Source: Agaricus subrufescens (taxonomy: Eukaryota > Basidiomycota > Agaricomycetes > Agaricales > Agaricaceae). From it: 64,000 bases of DNA. Shown in pieces: positions 9,867-21,328 of this stretch (position 1 is the stretch's first letter; each line of letters begins with the position of its first letter). Made by a program: the position numbers and the translations under genes. Location of the stretch: the NCBI GenBank assembly GCA_029945375.1, contig CM057067.1, positions 1,054,001 through 1,118,000 on the forward strand, in the 5' to 3' direction. Under the pieces are notes generated by a model. That model ran no database searches and was not told the origin of the DNA. It saw nothing but the letters and a program-made list of their open reading frames with translations.

Positions 9867-12800
9867 ATGAGTTCAATCCACAGTTTGCTGGATTCGTCTT
9901 TGAGCTCTACGGAGATCGTTCTGGCCTTCGTCGATACACTGTCTCTCGCAAACTCACCTGCAATCACCCCCCAAAACGTAGAAGCGTCAGAAAACTGGCA
10001 CGATAGACGAGTACTTGCTGCTGTTTCTCACAAAGACGATTGGACCTTGACTGAGGAGGGCGCGTATGTTTGATCCAAACTCTTTTACTTTGCTAGACTG
10101 ACTCCGCGCTATCTAGGCTCTTTGTCTACAGATTTACTTCTCCAGCAAACTCTCCTGTTCCAAGTCTTGATGTCCAGAGAATATATCCTATCTATGGCGA
10201 CTTTTCAATATTCATGGGTCAAATGCGTCGGAGCACGATCGACCTCAGCACCACAAATTCCAAGGCAGTTCTTGACCAGCCGCGTTCTGGTTTGTCATTT
10301 CGCGGCGAACGAAACCCCTGCGTGGGCAATGACGTAAAGCTTTTTAGGGTTTAGCTTATCCGTCAATCCAGCTGAAGGATTGGAAAGTGGCACTGAACCG
10401 GCGAAGTTTTATGCAACCGATATACAAAGCTTGGGCTTCTTGATTTCTGAGTGTAAGCGGCTAAAGGGCGAAATTGGTACGTGTTTATGATTTTTGACTG
10501 CTGTTGCTCTTTCTCTTACGTTTCACCGAAGCAGGAAGCATTCAGGATGTTGATATGGAACAGTCCCAAATCCACTTTAACTGGTTGGTGCCGTACTACT
10601 CTAGGTTTGTCCACCAATACCTCTGTGAGTCGCTTAATCTTAGAGACATGCTCTACCTTATAATCTCATCATCACCGCAGTATCCTCTACACCCACCGAT
10701 CTTCGCGTTGTCAACAAAAGCCTTCATGACCGTTTATCACCCGCGAGTGCTGGCTTTTCTGGCGATGATAATGCTGATATCCGTTTGATTCGGGATGAGT
10801 GGGTTCGGGAGAAAGCTCGTTCGCTGTCTCGCCAAGGGAGACGAAAGATTTCTTTGCGTCTGGGCACGTTTAATGTCAATGGAAAACCGCCATCTCAAGA
10901 CCTCTCTTCCTGGGTTCAGGGGATATCAGCTTCAACTCCGAAGGCTGAAGAGAAGGTGGTATCTCACTCTCTAAATAAGGCGGGCACAGTATCTTCTCAA
11001 CAAGGATCAAACAACTCACGAGATGGTGTGTTGCATGAATCACGTTTCATGACGCGCTGAATTCCAAAACTCATCAACGTTAGTAGCGGAACCAGTGAAC
11101 AATGATCCCGGCCCAGACATGCTTGTACTCGGATTCCAAGAACTTGACCAATCGACGGAGGCACTTATATATTCAGTTGGTTCCGCAAAAGAAGACGCAT
11201 GGACCATGGCCATCACGGCTGCTCTCGGAGAGAAAGCTGTAGACTATGAAAAGGTTGTTTCATTGAGCTGACAAGGGCACACTTCAACTGATATATCCAT
11301 GGACTAGTTGGCATCCAAACAGCTCGTTGGGATGCTAATCATCATTTTGGTGAAAAAGAAGCTCAAAGAGTGCTTTGGTGAGGTGAAAGTCACTGCCGCT
11401 GGATCGGGCATTTTGGGTGTTATGGTATATGGTTCTCCTCGTTATGAAGTCACATTCTAATTTTGCTTTACAGGGAAACAAAGGGGCTACCGCTGTCCGT
11501 TTGGTGTTCGTTCCTTCCCTTGACTCAGACACCCCTGAGAAAGAGGCAGATCGGCCTTCGCTGGAAGATGCCGACCAATCTCAAGATCGTTCTCCAGAAG
11601 GCACCAAAGACACGAGCGCTTTAACCCTGACATTTGTTAATGCGCACTTGGCAGCATTTGACGAGATGACTGATAGGCGTAATCAAGACTTCCACGACTT
11701 ATCAAAGAAACTCACATTTGGGAGAGACCTGGACGATTATGATCACAATTGGGGAATGGACTCGAATGTATCAACAAACGTTAATATCTACGAGACTGAT
11801 GCGTTATTTTGGATGGTAAGCCTGAAATTCATTTGAGCGGTCACTGGTTCATACGCCCTCCAGGGAGGTCAGACTTGCATAGCCGAACGACTCTCATTTT
11901 CCCTTGTTCACATAGACTAAATCACAGACCTCAACTATCGCGTTGACATTCCGGATTCAGAGTTTCGAGATTTACTTAAGGACAAAGAATGGGATGATCG
12001 CTTGCAGACGTTGATTCAATATGACCAGGTAACTAATTCATATATTTCTTTGGTCGTTGACCAACGCTCTTTAGTTGAAAAAGTCAATTCTTTCTAAGAA
12101 GGCTTTTGATGGTTTCCATGAACACCCTATAATGTTCCTCCCGTTAGTGGTATTTTACCCTTTTTAGATCCATTTCTGCTAAAAAAAAAGAAATTCCTTG
12201 TAGATCATATCGTTATGGTGCCAGCTTGGGTACTGACGAATTGGGCTACGATCAGAAGTGATATCTCCTGTTCAAAACAATGAAGAGATCCTTAGACTGA
12301 CGCTTCTTGATATGTACAGACGACGACCCGCTTGGACTGATCGGATTCTTCACGCTGCTAGCCCCTTCTGCGACGTCGTACAACATTCGTATTCCAGTTG
12401 TTCTCAAATCACAATGAGCGATCACCGACCCGTTGGAGCCGACTTCTCCATACACGTGTGTTCTTCTCATTCCAGCGAAGTGTTTATGTGGATTAACTCA
12501 CCACATGGGTCAGTTCGACACCTATAACTGGTCCACTTTGGAGCAGCATGTGAGGCAGTTGTATCATCAAGTACACGTCTTGGATCCATCACATGAACGA
12601 CCAACAATCAAGGTCGATCAAAGTTTCCTTGAATTAGGAGAGGTCAGGTAAAGTAATCGCGTATCAAGAACCCTGAATCAGAAGTGACCCAGAATTGCCA
12701 TTGAGTTAGGTACCAAACTCGCTTGACAAAGACGGTCAACATTGAGAATGTTGGCAAGGTATTTGAATTGTTCGCGTTATATTTAAATCGTGGCTGAATG

Positions 12801-14088
12801 GTGTGCCGCAGATCCCTTGTGCCTGGAGATTCGTGCCCACTCACCCGGATTCGCCTATTCGTGAGCGAAAGGAATTTCTACCAGACTACCTTCCTCAGGC
12901 TGATTGTCGTTGTCAGACCCTGAATGGCTATCAATAGAACCGATTGCGGTTAGTTGATCGTCGGCTTCGAGAGTGTCTTTTGAGGCTGGAACGACATTTA
13001 GGGATTTTTCCTTCCAGGGGAGACGAGGGAGATAACTTTGACACTCCGCGTCGATAGCCGCGTCGCTTCTACTTTGAACCTGGGTCCTCGCGACATTAGC
13101 GGAACACTAATACTCCATACCGTGCTGGGCCAAGATCATTTCATTGCAATCACTGGAGAGTATTGTAAGTCGTGGTAGTTTTTGGCATTAGGCTAAACTT
13201 AAGTGAGGACGATCAACTAGTACCGTCTTGCTTCGGAAACAAGTTGGCGACTTTGACTCGACTACCTGGACCAATACGTTCTTTGACATCGTTAAAGGAG
13301 CTGCGTGGCGAGAATCATCCGTTAAATGCTCCCACAGAATTCATGCGTCTTGTCAACTGGCTTATGGGACAGACTGCACCGCCAACAGATCTATTTTTGG
13401 TTTTGCCAGAGGGATCGATGGTACAAACTATCCGAGAAGTAAGCCATGGTGAAGTCTCGGGTGGCGTTTCAGACATTTACCGAGAAAATTTTAATAGTGC
13501 TTGGATACGGGCGAAGAATTTCCCTGGCTCCCGAACGATGAGAATGCGACACCGTCGTATGCCTTTGCGCACGCGCTCTTGGAGCTTCTGGATTCCTTGA
13601 TGGAACCCATAATTCCGTCAATCTTGCATTCACGCTGCGTCCAGGCCGCGAGCCGAGACGAAGCCTTTGAGGCGAGTACTCAGATTGACTGGTATTGTAT
13701 ACAGCTCTAATCCTGATATCATAGCTCCTTGATGTGCTTCAGCCGGCCGCTGTTAACGTGAGTATTTTGTATCAGTGAAAAGGAAGATGGATTTGCCAAG
13801 CGCTAACGATTGGCACGTCCCGTTTGGTCTCGGACTTTCTTTTTACTAGGTCTGGATCACTTTAACCGCGTTTCTCCATTTTGTTTGCCAGTCTTCCGGT
13901 GACCCTAGCTATGCCGAAAAAATTGGTGAGTAGAGGGACCTAGCTTTTGATAGCTTTTAACGCGTTGTTATACATTTTCTGTAGCCGATATCTTTACTCC
14001 GGTTTTAATGAAGCACGGACCTGAACCAGTGGCCATCCCTATATCACCCATTAAGAAACGTAGATTTCTCCTTCAGTTCATTGGTTGA
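9867..14088 (+). CDS. inositol polyphosphate 5-phosphatase, OCRL/INPP5B type (5-phosphatase, ASH, RhoGAP-like)
   Basis: A multi-exon gene with an ATG at 9867 (MSSIHSLLDSS) and stop TGA at 14086-14088. After an N-terminal region of about 250 residues, the catalytic domain shows every signature in order: GTFNVNGK, GFQELD, GNKGA, FVNAHLAA, DLNYRVD, RRPAWTDRIL and MSDHRPV. These include the Mg-binding Glu and the catalytic His/Asp/Asn. An ASH-type beta-sandwich follows (YQTRLTKTVNIENVGK). A C-terminal RhoGAP-like module contains LVLPEGS, DTGEEFP, SYAFAHALLELLDSL and EPIIP. Human OCRL and INPP5B have the same order. Predicted role: removal of the 5-phosphate from PI(4,5)P2 on Golgi, endosomal or plasma membranes. 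A 4-nt exon (11864-11867) appears necessary to complete DLNYR. The intron 10290-10347 resolves an apparent stop. Confidence 0.88.
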
Positions 14089-15649
14089 TACCATTATACC
14101 CTAAGGCAATAAAACCGGGTAGGTAATCATAATATACCATCACTTCAGGGTATTCTTTGGATACTCGGTTATGTAAATAGTTTTGGCTTGTTCTTCCTAC
14201 ATTGGGTGATCTTCGTCTACTTTAATGTGATTTCCTTGTTCTTACTTTTGATTATGCCACGAACCATGTACTACGACTCGATGTCTTAAGTCATAGTATG
14301 GAAAGATGAGTTTTAACGGCGGAATTTGCGTCATTTTTCGATGTGCACTTTACCTACCTTTACCCCGCTACAATATGTTAGAATTTCTAATACAGGGGTG
14401 CAAACGCATAACAGTGGACGGAGGGAGAGAGAGGGTCTGTGGAGATGAATGTTCATCAGATGCTCATAATGGATGCTGAAGCTATTCAGGTAAACCCTTG
14501 CCAAGTAAGGGTTGCAAGCCCAAGAATAGATTAGGCGTTCAGCATGGATCACAGCCATATCACAGCCATGTCCGATACTATGACCGACCTTAGTTGAGCA
14601 TAGCCCGAACAGCAAAAAGGGACGCTTCGCAATTAATCGTGCGTGGTCGGTGGACTTATTATTGGAAAAATGAAGGTTGCCGCTACTTTTGGGAGAAAAT
14701 CTTTCGCCTAGTCATTCTTAGCACATGTGTGCCATGACAGCTCTTTGGAATAGATGCAAGCCATCTGTCTTACGTGGAGCTCTAAGAATGCTTCTCCAAT
14801 GAGGTGGTTTTTATTTTCTTGTTGCCCACTTATACCGAACACTGTCCCCTTCCTTCATGACGGGCTCAACGGTCGTGACACCGTGGTAAACCATTGAGGC
14901 CCTGTCTAGGCGAGAAAGCAAAGAAGGTTTAAGGGGTAATTGAAGGAGTTCGGCGTGTTACCCGATCCCTCTTCTGTTTCATCAGCATGCTCAAATTATC
15001 ATCATTCCCTTTCAGAAATCGAAACGCCCCAGTACAAGAGCCATTAACCAGACATGGTCTTACTATTCATGGCTAGTTCGCAACCGCCACCACGTTTTTG
15101 TGCTGACACGCCTTGTGGAGTTGAACATCGATCACTGTTCTTTCATCTCATCTTGTTTCCAGTTTTTTTTTACTGTGCCAAGTTTATACGAAGCTAACAG
15201 TGTACAAATACGGTATCTTTTTCCTCTGGAAAAAAGTTGATACCTCCACGTGGCACCATATGCGGAATTGATTGATCGGTCCCGCCACCTGGTGCTCATT
15301 AGCCTGATGATCGCGTCAACATTCCGGGCTTCCGGACTTAACCGTGTTTCTCCATTTCATTGCATGCTTACCGGAGTTTTCATTTGGTGAGTTTGTTGAA
15401 CGTGCACTTCTAGCTTCGCACAGCTGTTAGTCGTGCGAGCAACACATAGGCATAGCGGGCATTCTCGCTCCGGTATTGCGGCAAGATGGGCATGAGAAAC
15501 TAGGTTGTTGGCAATCCTATTTCCAACCATCAAGAACAAGTGGAGATTCTCCCTTAGTTCGTTACCTGAAGTAAGGTAACCGAACTGCATGAGTAAAGTT
15601 TTATAGTAATGCTCGCTCCGTATTTGCGGCTACATCCGGCTCTACTCGG
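14089..15649. other. intergenic, no gene recognised
   Basis: About 1.5 kb with only short motif-free frames (for example 14331-14615 and 15357-15590, both minus). No RNA gene or repeat was recognised. Confidence 0.4.
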
Positions 15650-17164
15650 TCATGAAAACAATTTCGCGTAAGCTTTCTTCTCTCGCTCGCGATGTTCTTT
15701 CTTGCGTTGGTTGATTTTTGCCAATTCCCCAGAAATGAGGGCATCTTCTGGGACGAGCTTACTGGCGGCAACGAGATCTTCCAGCTGCTGATCTTCATTC
15801 TTCATGATACCATGAGCCATTGCACGGCGGTATAGTGCCTTGGCTGATGATCTTAAGCCGAGCTTGTATCTGGTACGTTAAAATGTACACTAACCTTTAT
15901 CCCCGGTACTCAAATCTAATTTGTTCAAGGCCCGAGTCGTATTTGTAATAGCGGTCAAAGCATTGCTAGTAGATGGAGGGGTGGCACGAATAGCAGCCAA
16001 TGAAGAGTTGAGAAGTAAAGGTGTGAGTAATGCGATGTAGGTTTCCTTGAGCTCCGGAGATTTTTCAGGGACTTCTTGATGCGTGTCTAAGTAGCGGATG
16101 GACTCTAGAAGCACATAATGGTGTGAATAAAGGTGGCGTGAAGAAGAAGATCGATCAAAAACGTTACTTTGATATTTCTGGTGAGCCTCTTCGATTTTGC
16201 CTTCCTTGTACAGTTTGTTGCCAATTTCCCGGATAACCTTAGCGATCTCAATAACTGTTTCAGGCTTACTGAGGTCACGATCCTCATCATCGGGATAATC
16301 CTCGAAGGAATCTCCAGAGTCTGTTGCCACTTGCTCATTGAGAGAAGGATCATCAGCTGATAGTTCGCCACAGTCAGTAATGATGACCGCGGCTAAGGGA
16401 ACATCGCCTTCAGAAGTAGGGTTATTCTCGATTTGGCGTACTGGTCATGGGATTCAGGAGTCACATAAAGGTTTGGTGCTGAGAACAACGGCATACCAAT
16501 TGACTTTCCCTTAATGACTTCACCAAAAATGACGTGCTTCCCATCGAGATGGGGCGTGGGGGCTACCGTGATGAAGAATTGGGAACCATTGGTGCCCGGA
16601 CCAGCATTCGCCTGAAAGTAGATGATTTATCCACCCAACCTAAGATGTTATATGAATCTGTTGCACACACCATGGAGAGTAAGAAGGGCTTGCTATGATT
16701 GACTGGGAAAGCTTCGTCTTCGAACTTTTCCCCGTAAATCGACTCGCCACCAGTCCCTGAGGGGGGTATTGATATGAAAAGTGGCGTAGAAAAAGTTAAC
16801 TCCAAGTACCATTTCCAGCCGTAAAGTCGCCACCCTGGCACATGAATCTATTCAACCATTCTGATAGTCAGTGCCAAGTGTAGATCAGCTTATCGAAAAG
16901 ATGTACCCCTTGATCACGCGATGAAAAGAGGAGCCCTTATAATGCAAAGATTTCCCCAGTTGTCCAACGCCTTTTTCTCCCGTGCATAGCGCACCTGAGT
17001 TTTTATGAAGTTAGGTCAGGTTAAGAACGATGGGGAAAAGAAGCCACACGGAAGTTCTCTGCCGTCTTAGGGACGAGGTCCTTGTACAAGGAGAAGACGA
17101 CACGACCTATAGACTTGTCTCCAATAGAGATATCGAAGTAGGTTATCGGCCTCTGGGAAGACAT
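15650..17164 (-). CDS. CPR6: cyclophilin-40, peptidyl-prolyl cis-trans isomerase D
   Basis: Minus-strand, multi-exon; the ATG at 17164 opens [18 protein letters not shown] and the stop is at 15650-15652. The cyclophilin domain carries [17 protein letters not shown], the catalytic-site [43 protein letters not shown] and [12 protein letters not shown]. These include the active-site Arg, Gln and Phe. The C-terminal half has a TPR-type region ([18 protein letters not shown]) and ends [17 protein letters not shown], a classic cyclophilin-40 tail. Known role of the family: an Hsp90 co-chaperone that catalyses prolyl isomerisation in the cytosol, with the TPRs docking on the Hsp90 C-terminus. At least five introns, several within the cyclophilin fold. 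Symbol by homology to yeast CPR6; CPR7 is the alternative. Confidence 0.87.
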
Positions 17165-19136
17165 GAAGCAAAAAGTTTGTTGAGATCAAAGCTGTTGTCC
17201 ACTGACAATTTATCAACCGGCGATAATTACGTAATTACGAGAAGGTTCTGGATACTGATGCAACATGAGGCCTGATCGATGATCTCCTCTTGTGAAGTGC
17301 CGTTTCTATTGATCTCTGCCCATTTGTTCCAAACAATTGCGGGCAGTGCACACATAGGAGTAATAGGACATGAGTCAACGTGGCTCTGCTTTTCCATGCA
17401 ACAGAGAGCCAACTTTCAACCCGAATATGTAATTGGTAGCACTTCAATTGTCTATGCCTTGCTGTGCAAGGCTCTGCTACGTCCTATCTTACAGCGCCTA
17501 CTTCTGAATTGGCGCCGTTGGCTCACTTCAAAGTGAGGGTTGTTGGTTGCACTGTGGCCTAGAATTTAATAGACAGCCGCCATCCAAGAACACACTAATT
17601 GCCAGACGCTCGTCTGGTTGGCAACGACTTTAAGCTACTCGTATACTGAGGAACCTTTCAGTTAGAAGAATCAGCACTGTAAGAAATTGAGGTTCAAATA
17701 GTGCCTGATCCGATGGCACACCAGGCTACTTGGCATACCGCTCCAGCTAGTCGGGTGGTTAGATGACTGGTTTTTGGAAGTCTAACCAGGCAATATATAG
17801 TAATCTGTTGAATAGCGTACGGAAGAGCTTTCTTCGCTGTTTTCGTTGTTGCCTATGGTACGAAGATATCCCCGTACTTGCTAGCTTGTTGGCAGTTGAC
17901 GGAACCTTATCTAGAATCCGAATTTAAGTAACTAACACAACTCGTGGAACAAAGAGCTATATTAGTGGTCGCTCCCAATATCAGCGCAATAATCAGTGAC
18001 TGGTTGGAAGCTAATCAAGCCATTGATCGGGACCCTCGCTGGTTACGACGACTCCAACTAATAAAATGATCACAAATCAGCCCGGCTCGCCTGAAAAGAA
18101 GTAGACGAGCGGAGGCTTATTTGGCCGGCGGACAGCATGGTTTCTTTTTGCGGACAAATTGAGAGCTTGCGACCCTGGCCCGGTGGCCGGCAAATTTCCT
18201 GTACCTGAACCGACTTTTGGGTGAATTGTGCAACCTTGAGGCGTTCAACCCCGACAGTCCCGAGGAGAAGTGGACATATCGACTTGCTGCTGTATTTGGC
18301 TTGCAGATATTCTTGGAAATTTCTTTTCTTCTGTTTTTAAGGGATCGTTCCGTCCAAGAAAATTCAGCTAGATGCCAAGAAGTTTCAAGCTTTACTTTTC
18401 AGCTGTCGCTGGCATTTTCACCAGATAAGATCTGTCGGGACAGTATGTACAACTCTACAGTGTTTCGGACGCACAAAAGCCCACTGAATTGGGGGCTCCG
18501 TCCTGATCAGCTTAAAATACATAGTTGTTCTCCAAAATAACACTTATCTCAAATTCAAAATCGGAGGATCTTAGCTAAGCCACTCTAGGCTGGCACGCCA
18601 GATTCAGTTACTAATGGACAATACTACTTGGGGTCAAAGCGGTGATTATAGTAAGCACCCATAAGTTTAGACTATAGATAACTTAAAGCCCAGTGATCCT
18701 AACGGAGATCTTGACAAAAGGACACAATGACAGGCCCCTAGGGGCCTTGCCGTCTTCGGGACGATCCGGTTATTACTTTTCTCCACCATCGTGTCATTGG
18801 CCGGTGTGAATGTGACGCTCCCCAGCGCCCGCACTTTACGAATGATGGGACGCATGGGGGAACACTAAATCGGAAGACAGGCGACCGGCGCGGAACGGTG
18901 GGAAGCTGGCCGGGTCGACACAAAACCTGGAAGAAACCCGAAACGGTGCTTTCTACAGGGCTGCGCCGAATCTGCAACACGAGGAGTCCGAGTTGGATGC
19001 AGGCCGGATGCAGGCCTGATGTAGGTTAACGCGTCGGTGTGGGTCCAGCGGCGAGTTCTTCCGACTCCGAGGACTTAAGATCTCCTCAATCTCGATATTG
19101 CCGGCACTTACTTCTAGCAATGTTACAGACGCTCAT
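17165..19136. other. intergenic, no gene recognised
   Basis: About 2 kb. Short frames (17279-17536, 18217-18540 plus; 18667-18980 minus) lack motifs. A perfect 7-bp hairpin (CCAGACG..CGTCTGG) sits at 17603-17618, with no gene to terminate nearby. The last few hundred bases are likely the upstream region of the P450. Confidence 0.4.
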
Positions 19137-19159
19137 GAATATAAATCCTGGTATATAAC
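19137..19159 (+). promoter_or_regulatory. TATA elements of the P450 gene
   Basis: ATATAAAT followed closely by TATATAAC, 55-80 bp upstream of the ATG at 19216, in the expected core-promoter position. Confidence 0.5.
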
Positions 19160-19215
19160 ACCTCTCCGCTTGACATCTGTTCAAGCGACCGCTCTAAGCG
19201 TTCTTACTCCTAGCC

Positions 19216-21328
19216 ATGACTAGACTTCTTACCTTGCTCGACGTCGGCTTGTTTCTCGTTGGTCTGGTCATCGTACGACGACTCCGCAGTCGAAGGACAG
19301 CGGGGCCTCTGCCTCCCGGCCCAAAGAAAAACTTCCTCCTTGGCAACCTCCTTGATATGCCTGCCAGCAAGGAATGGACTGTCTTTGCAGGTTGGGGAGA
19401 ACAATGGGGTAAATCATGTCCGTATTACTTCAATCTTATCAGTCTGACAGGAAATAGGAAATATGGTCTCTGTCTCTGTCTTTGGCCAGCAAATGATAAT
19501 CCTAAGCTCCGCGAAGACTGCGTCGGATATGCTCGATAAAAAAGGCTCTATCTACTCCGATCGACCTTTTATGGAGATGGGAGGGGAAATGATAGGCTGG
19601 AAGAACACCCTCGTTCTGCTTCGATATGGGGAACGCTTTCGTAATTACCGCAGGCTTTTCCATCGATTAATTGGAAGCCACAATTCTATGTCTCAATTCC
19701 ACCACATTGAGGAAATAGAAACCACTAAGTTCCTCAAGCGTCTGCTTTCTACACCACAAAACCTAGCAGATCATGTACGAAGGTCTGTATTTTTAATTTC
19801 GGCTATTGAATATAGCGGACTTATGTGGACGTGACTCAGGACGGCCGGCGCCATCATACTTCGTATATCGCATGGCTACGAAGTTCAAGAAGACAACGAT
19901 CCATTTGTTCGTCTTGCCGATGATGCTACAGAGCAATTCTCTCTCTCAACTTCCCCGACGTTCTTGGTCAATCTTGTACCTGCATGTAGGTCATGCAATC
20001 CGTGATCGGATTATACAGACTAAAAACCCTTCCTTCCAAAGTAAACAAGCTACCAAACTGGTTCCCAGGGACTGGCTTCAAAAAAACGGCTAGGGAATGG
20101 TCAAGTACACTCAATCAAATGATCGAATTGCCCTATCAATACGTAAAGGATCAGATGGTGATTTTTTAAACTGTCCCAATTAACCGGATATTCACTCCAA
20201 CTTCGGCAGGCATCTGGAATTGCGCCTCCTTCCTTTACGGCTAAGCTATTACAGGAACCTAATGTGACAGCCGAACAAGAGTTTGATATCAAATGGTCTG
20301 CTGGTTCCCTATATTCAGCGGGTGCGGATACTGTAAGTCGCTCGGCTCGTACTCCACCGCCCAAAGCCGGTCGTGCGGAAAAAAAATTGAAATTATGCTG
20401 ACATGTTCCCCATTAATAGACTGTTTCAGCTATCTACGCGTTCTTCAAAGCAATTTCAATTTACCCGGAAGTAGCTGCTATAGCTCAGGCCGAGATCGAC
20501 TCGGTTGTGGGAGCGGATCGGCTTCCATCATTTTCTGATAGAAATAATTTGCCGTTCGTGAACGCGCTTGTACTCGAGGTCTTGCGGTGGCATTCCGTAG
20601 TACCATTGGGTATGTTTGTTTTCTCATGGAATATCTCAATCTGAACTCTGGACAAGGTGTGCCACATGTTGTGACAGAGGATGACTTTCACGACGGATAT
20701 TTCATCCCTAAAGGCAGCCTTGTGATAGCTAACATCTGGTTTGTACAATTTATATTTTCCTTGATGGCGTTTAGTCTCATATAACCTCTTCATCTGTTCC
20801 TAGGAAAATGCTCCGTGACCCGAAAGTGTATTCGGACCCAGCGACGTTCAATCCCTATCGTTTCCTTGGCCCAAACGCCGAACCTGATCCACGCCAAGCA
20901 TGTTTTGGCTTCGGAAGGAGGCGAGTAACCGCTTATGCTTCCGCGTTTTTCAATTGCTAATTGATTCTTTCTTCGTGAACAGAACTTGTCCAGGTAAGAC
21001 TTCGCGTATTCTAAAATGACAAAGATTGCTGTCAGTGTTCTGATACCCGTGTTCTTCTACCAATCTAGGACGAATTATGGCCGAGGATTCTATTTTTATC
21101 TCATGTGCCATGACTTTGGCAGTCTTCAATGTTTCGAAGTATGAGGAAAATGGACAAGTAATAGAACCTAGTCTTGACCAAACCACCGGCACCATAAGGT
21201 AAGATTGTCGTCATACTGCTCCATCGTCCATGATCATAACCCACACTTTCAGTCACCCAGTCGCGTTCCAATGCTCCATCAAGCCGCGGTCTGAGAAAGC
21301 ACTCGTGCTCATCAATTCAGAAATCTAA
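19216..21328 (+). CDS. cytochrome P450 monooxygenase (OrdA/CYP620-like, fungal)
   Basis: Multi-exon, from MTRLLTLLDVGLFLV (an N-terminal membrane anchor) and the Pro-rich hinge LPPGPKKNFLLGN to a stop at 21326-21328. Expected P450 signatures occur in order: the C-helix WKNT..LRYGERFRNYRRLFH, the I-helix SAGADTTVSAIYAFF, the K-helix ExxR as LEVLRW, and PERF-like FNPYRF. The heme loop FGFGRRTCPGR contains the Cys ligand. An intron at 19986-20041 gives the conserved join LVPALNKLPNWFPG, so no frameshift is needed. The heme loop is split by an unusual GC-donor intron (20921-20982) and an 11-nt exon (20983-20993). Predicted role: ER-bound oxidation in secondary metabolism or xenobiotic breakdown. 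The subfamily cannot be fixed without alignment, and no biosynthetic partners are adjacent. Confidence 0.88.

Noticed and set aside
10290..10354. Apparent frameshift/stop in the OCRL-type gene
   Set aside because: A normal intron (10290-10347) restores the frame to SLSVNPAEG, so no lesion is needed.
19978..20045. Apparent stop or frameshift in the P450 after NLVPA
   Set aside because: An intron at 19986-20041 with a GACTAAA branch site gives LVPALNKLPNWFPG, in line with the family.
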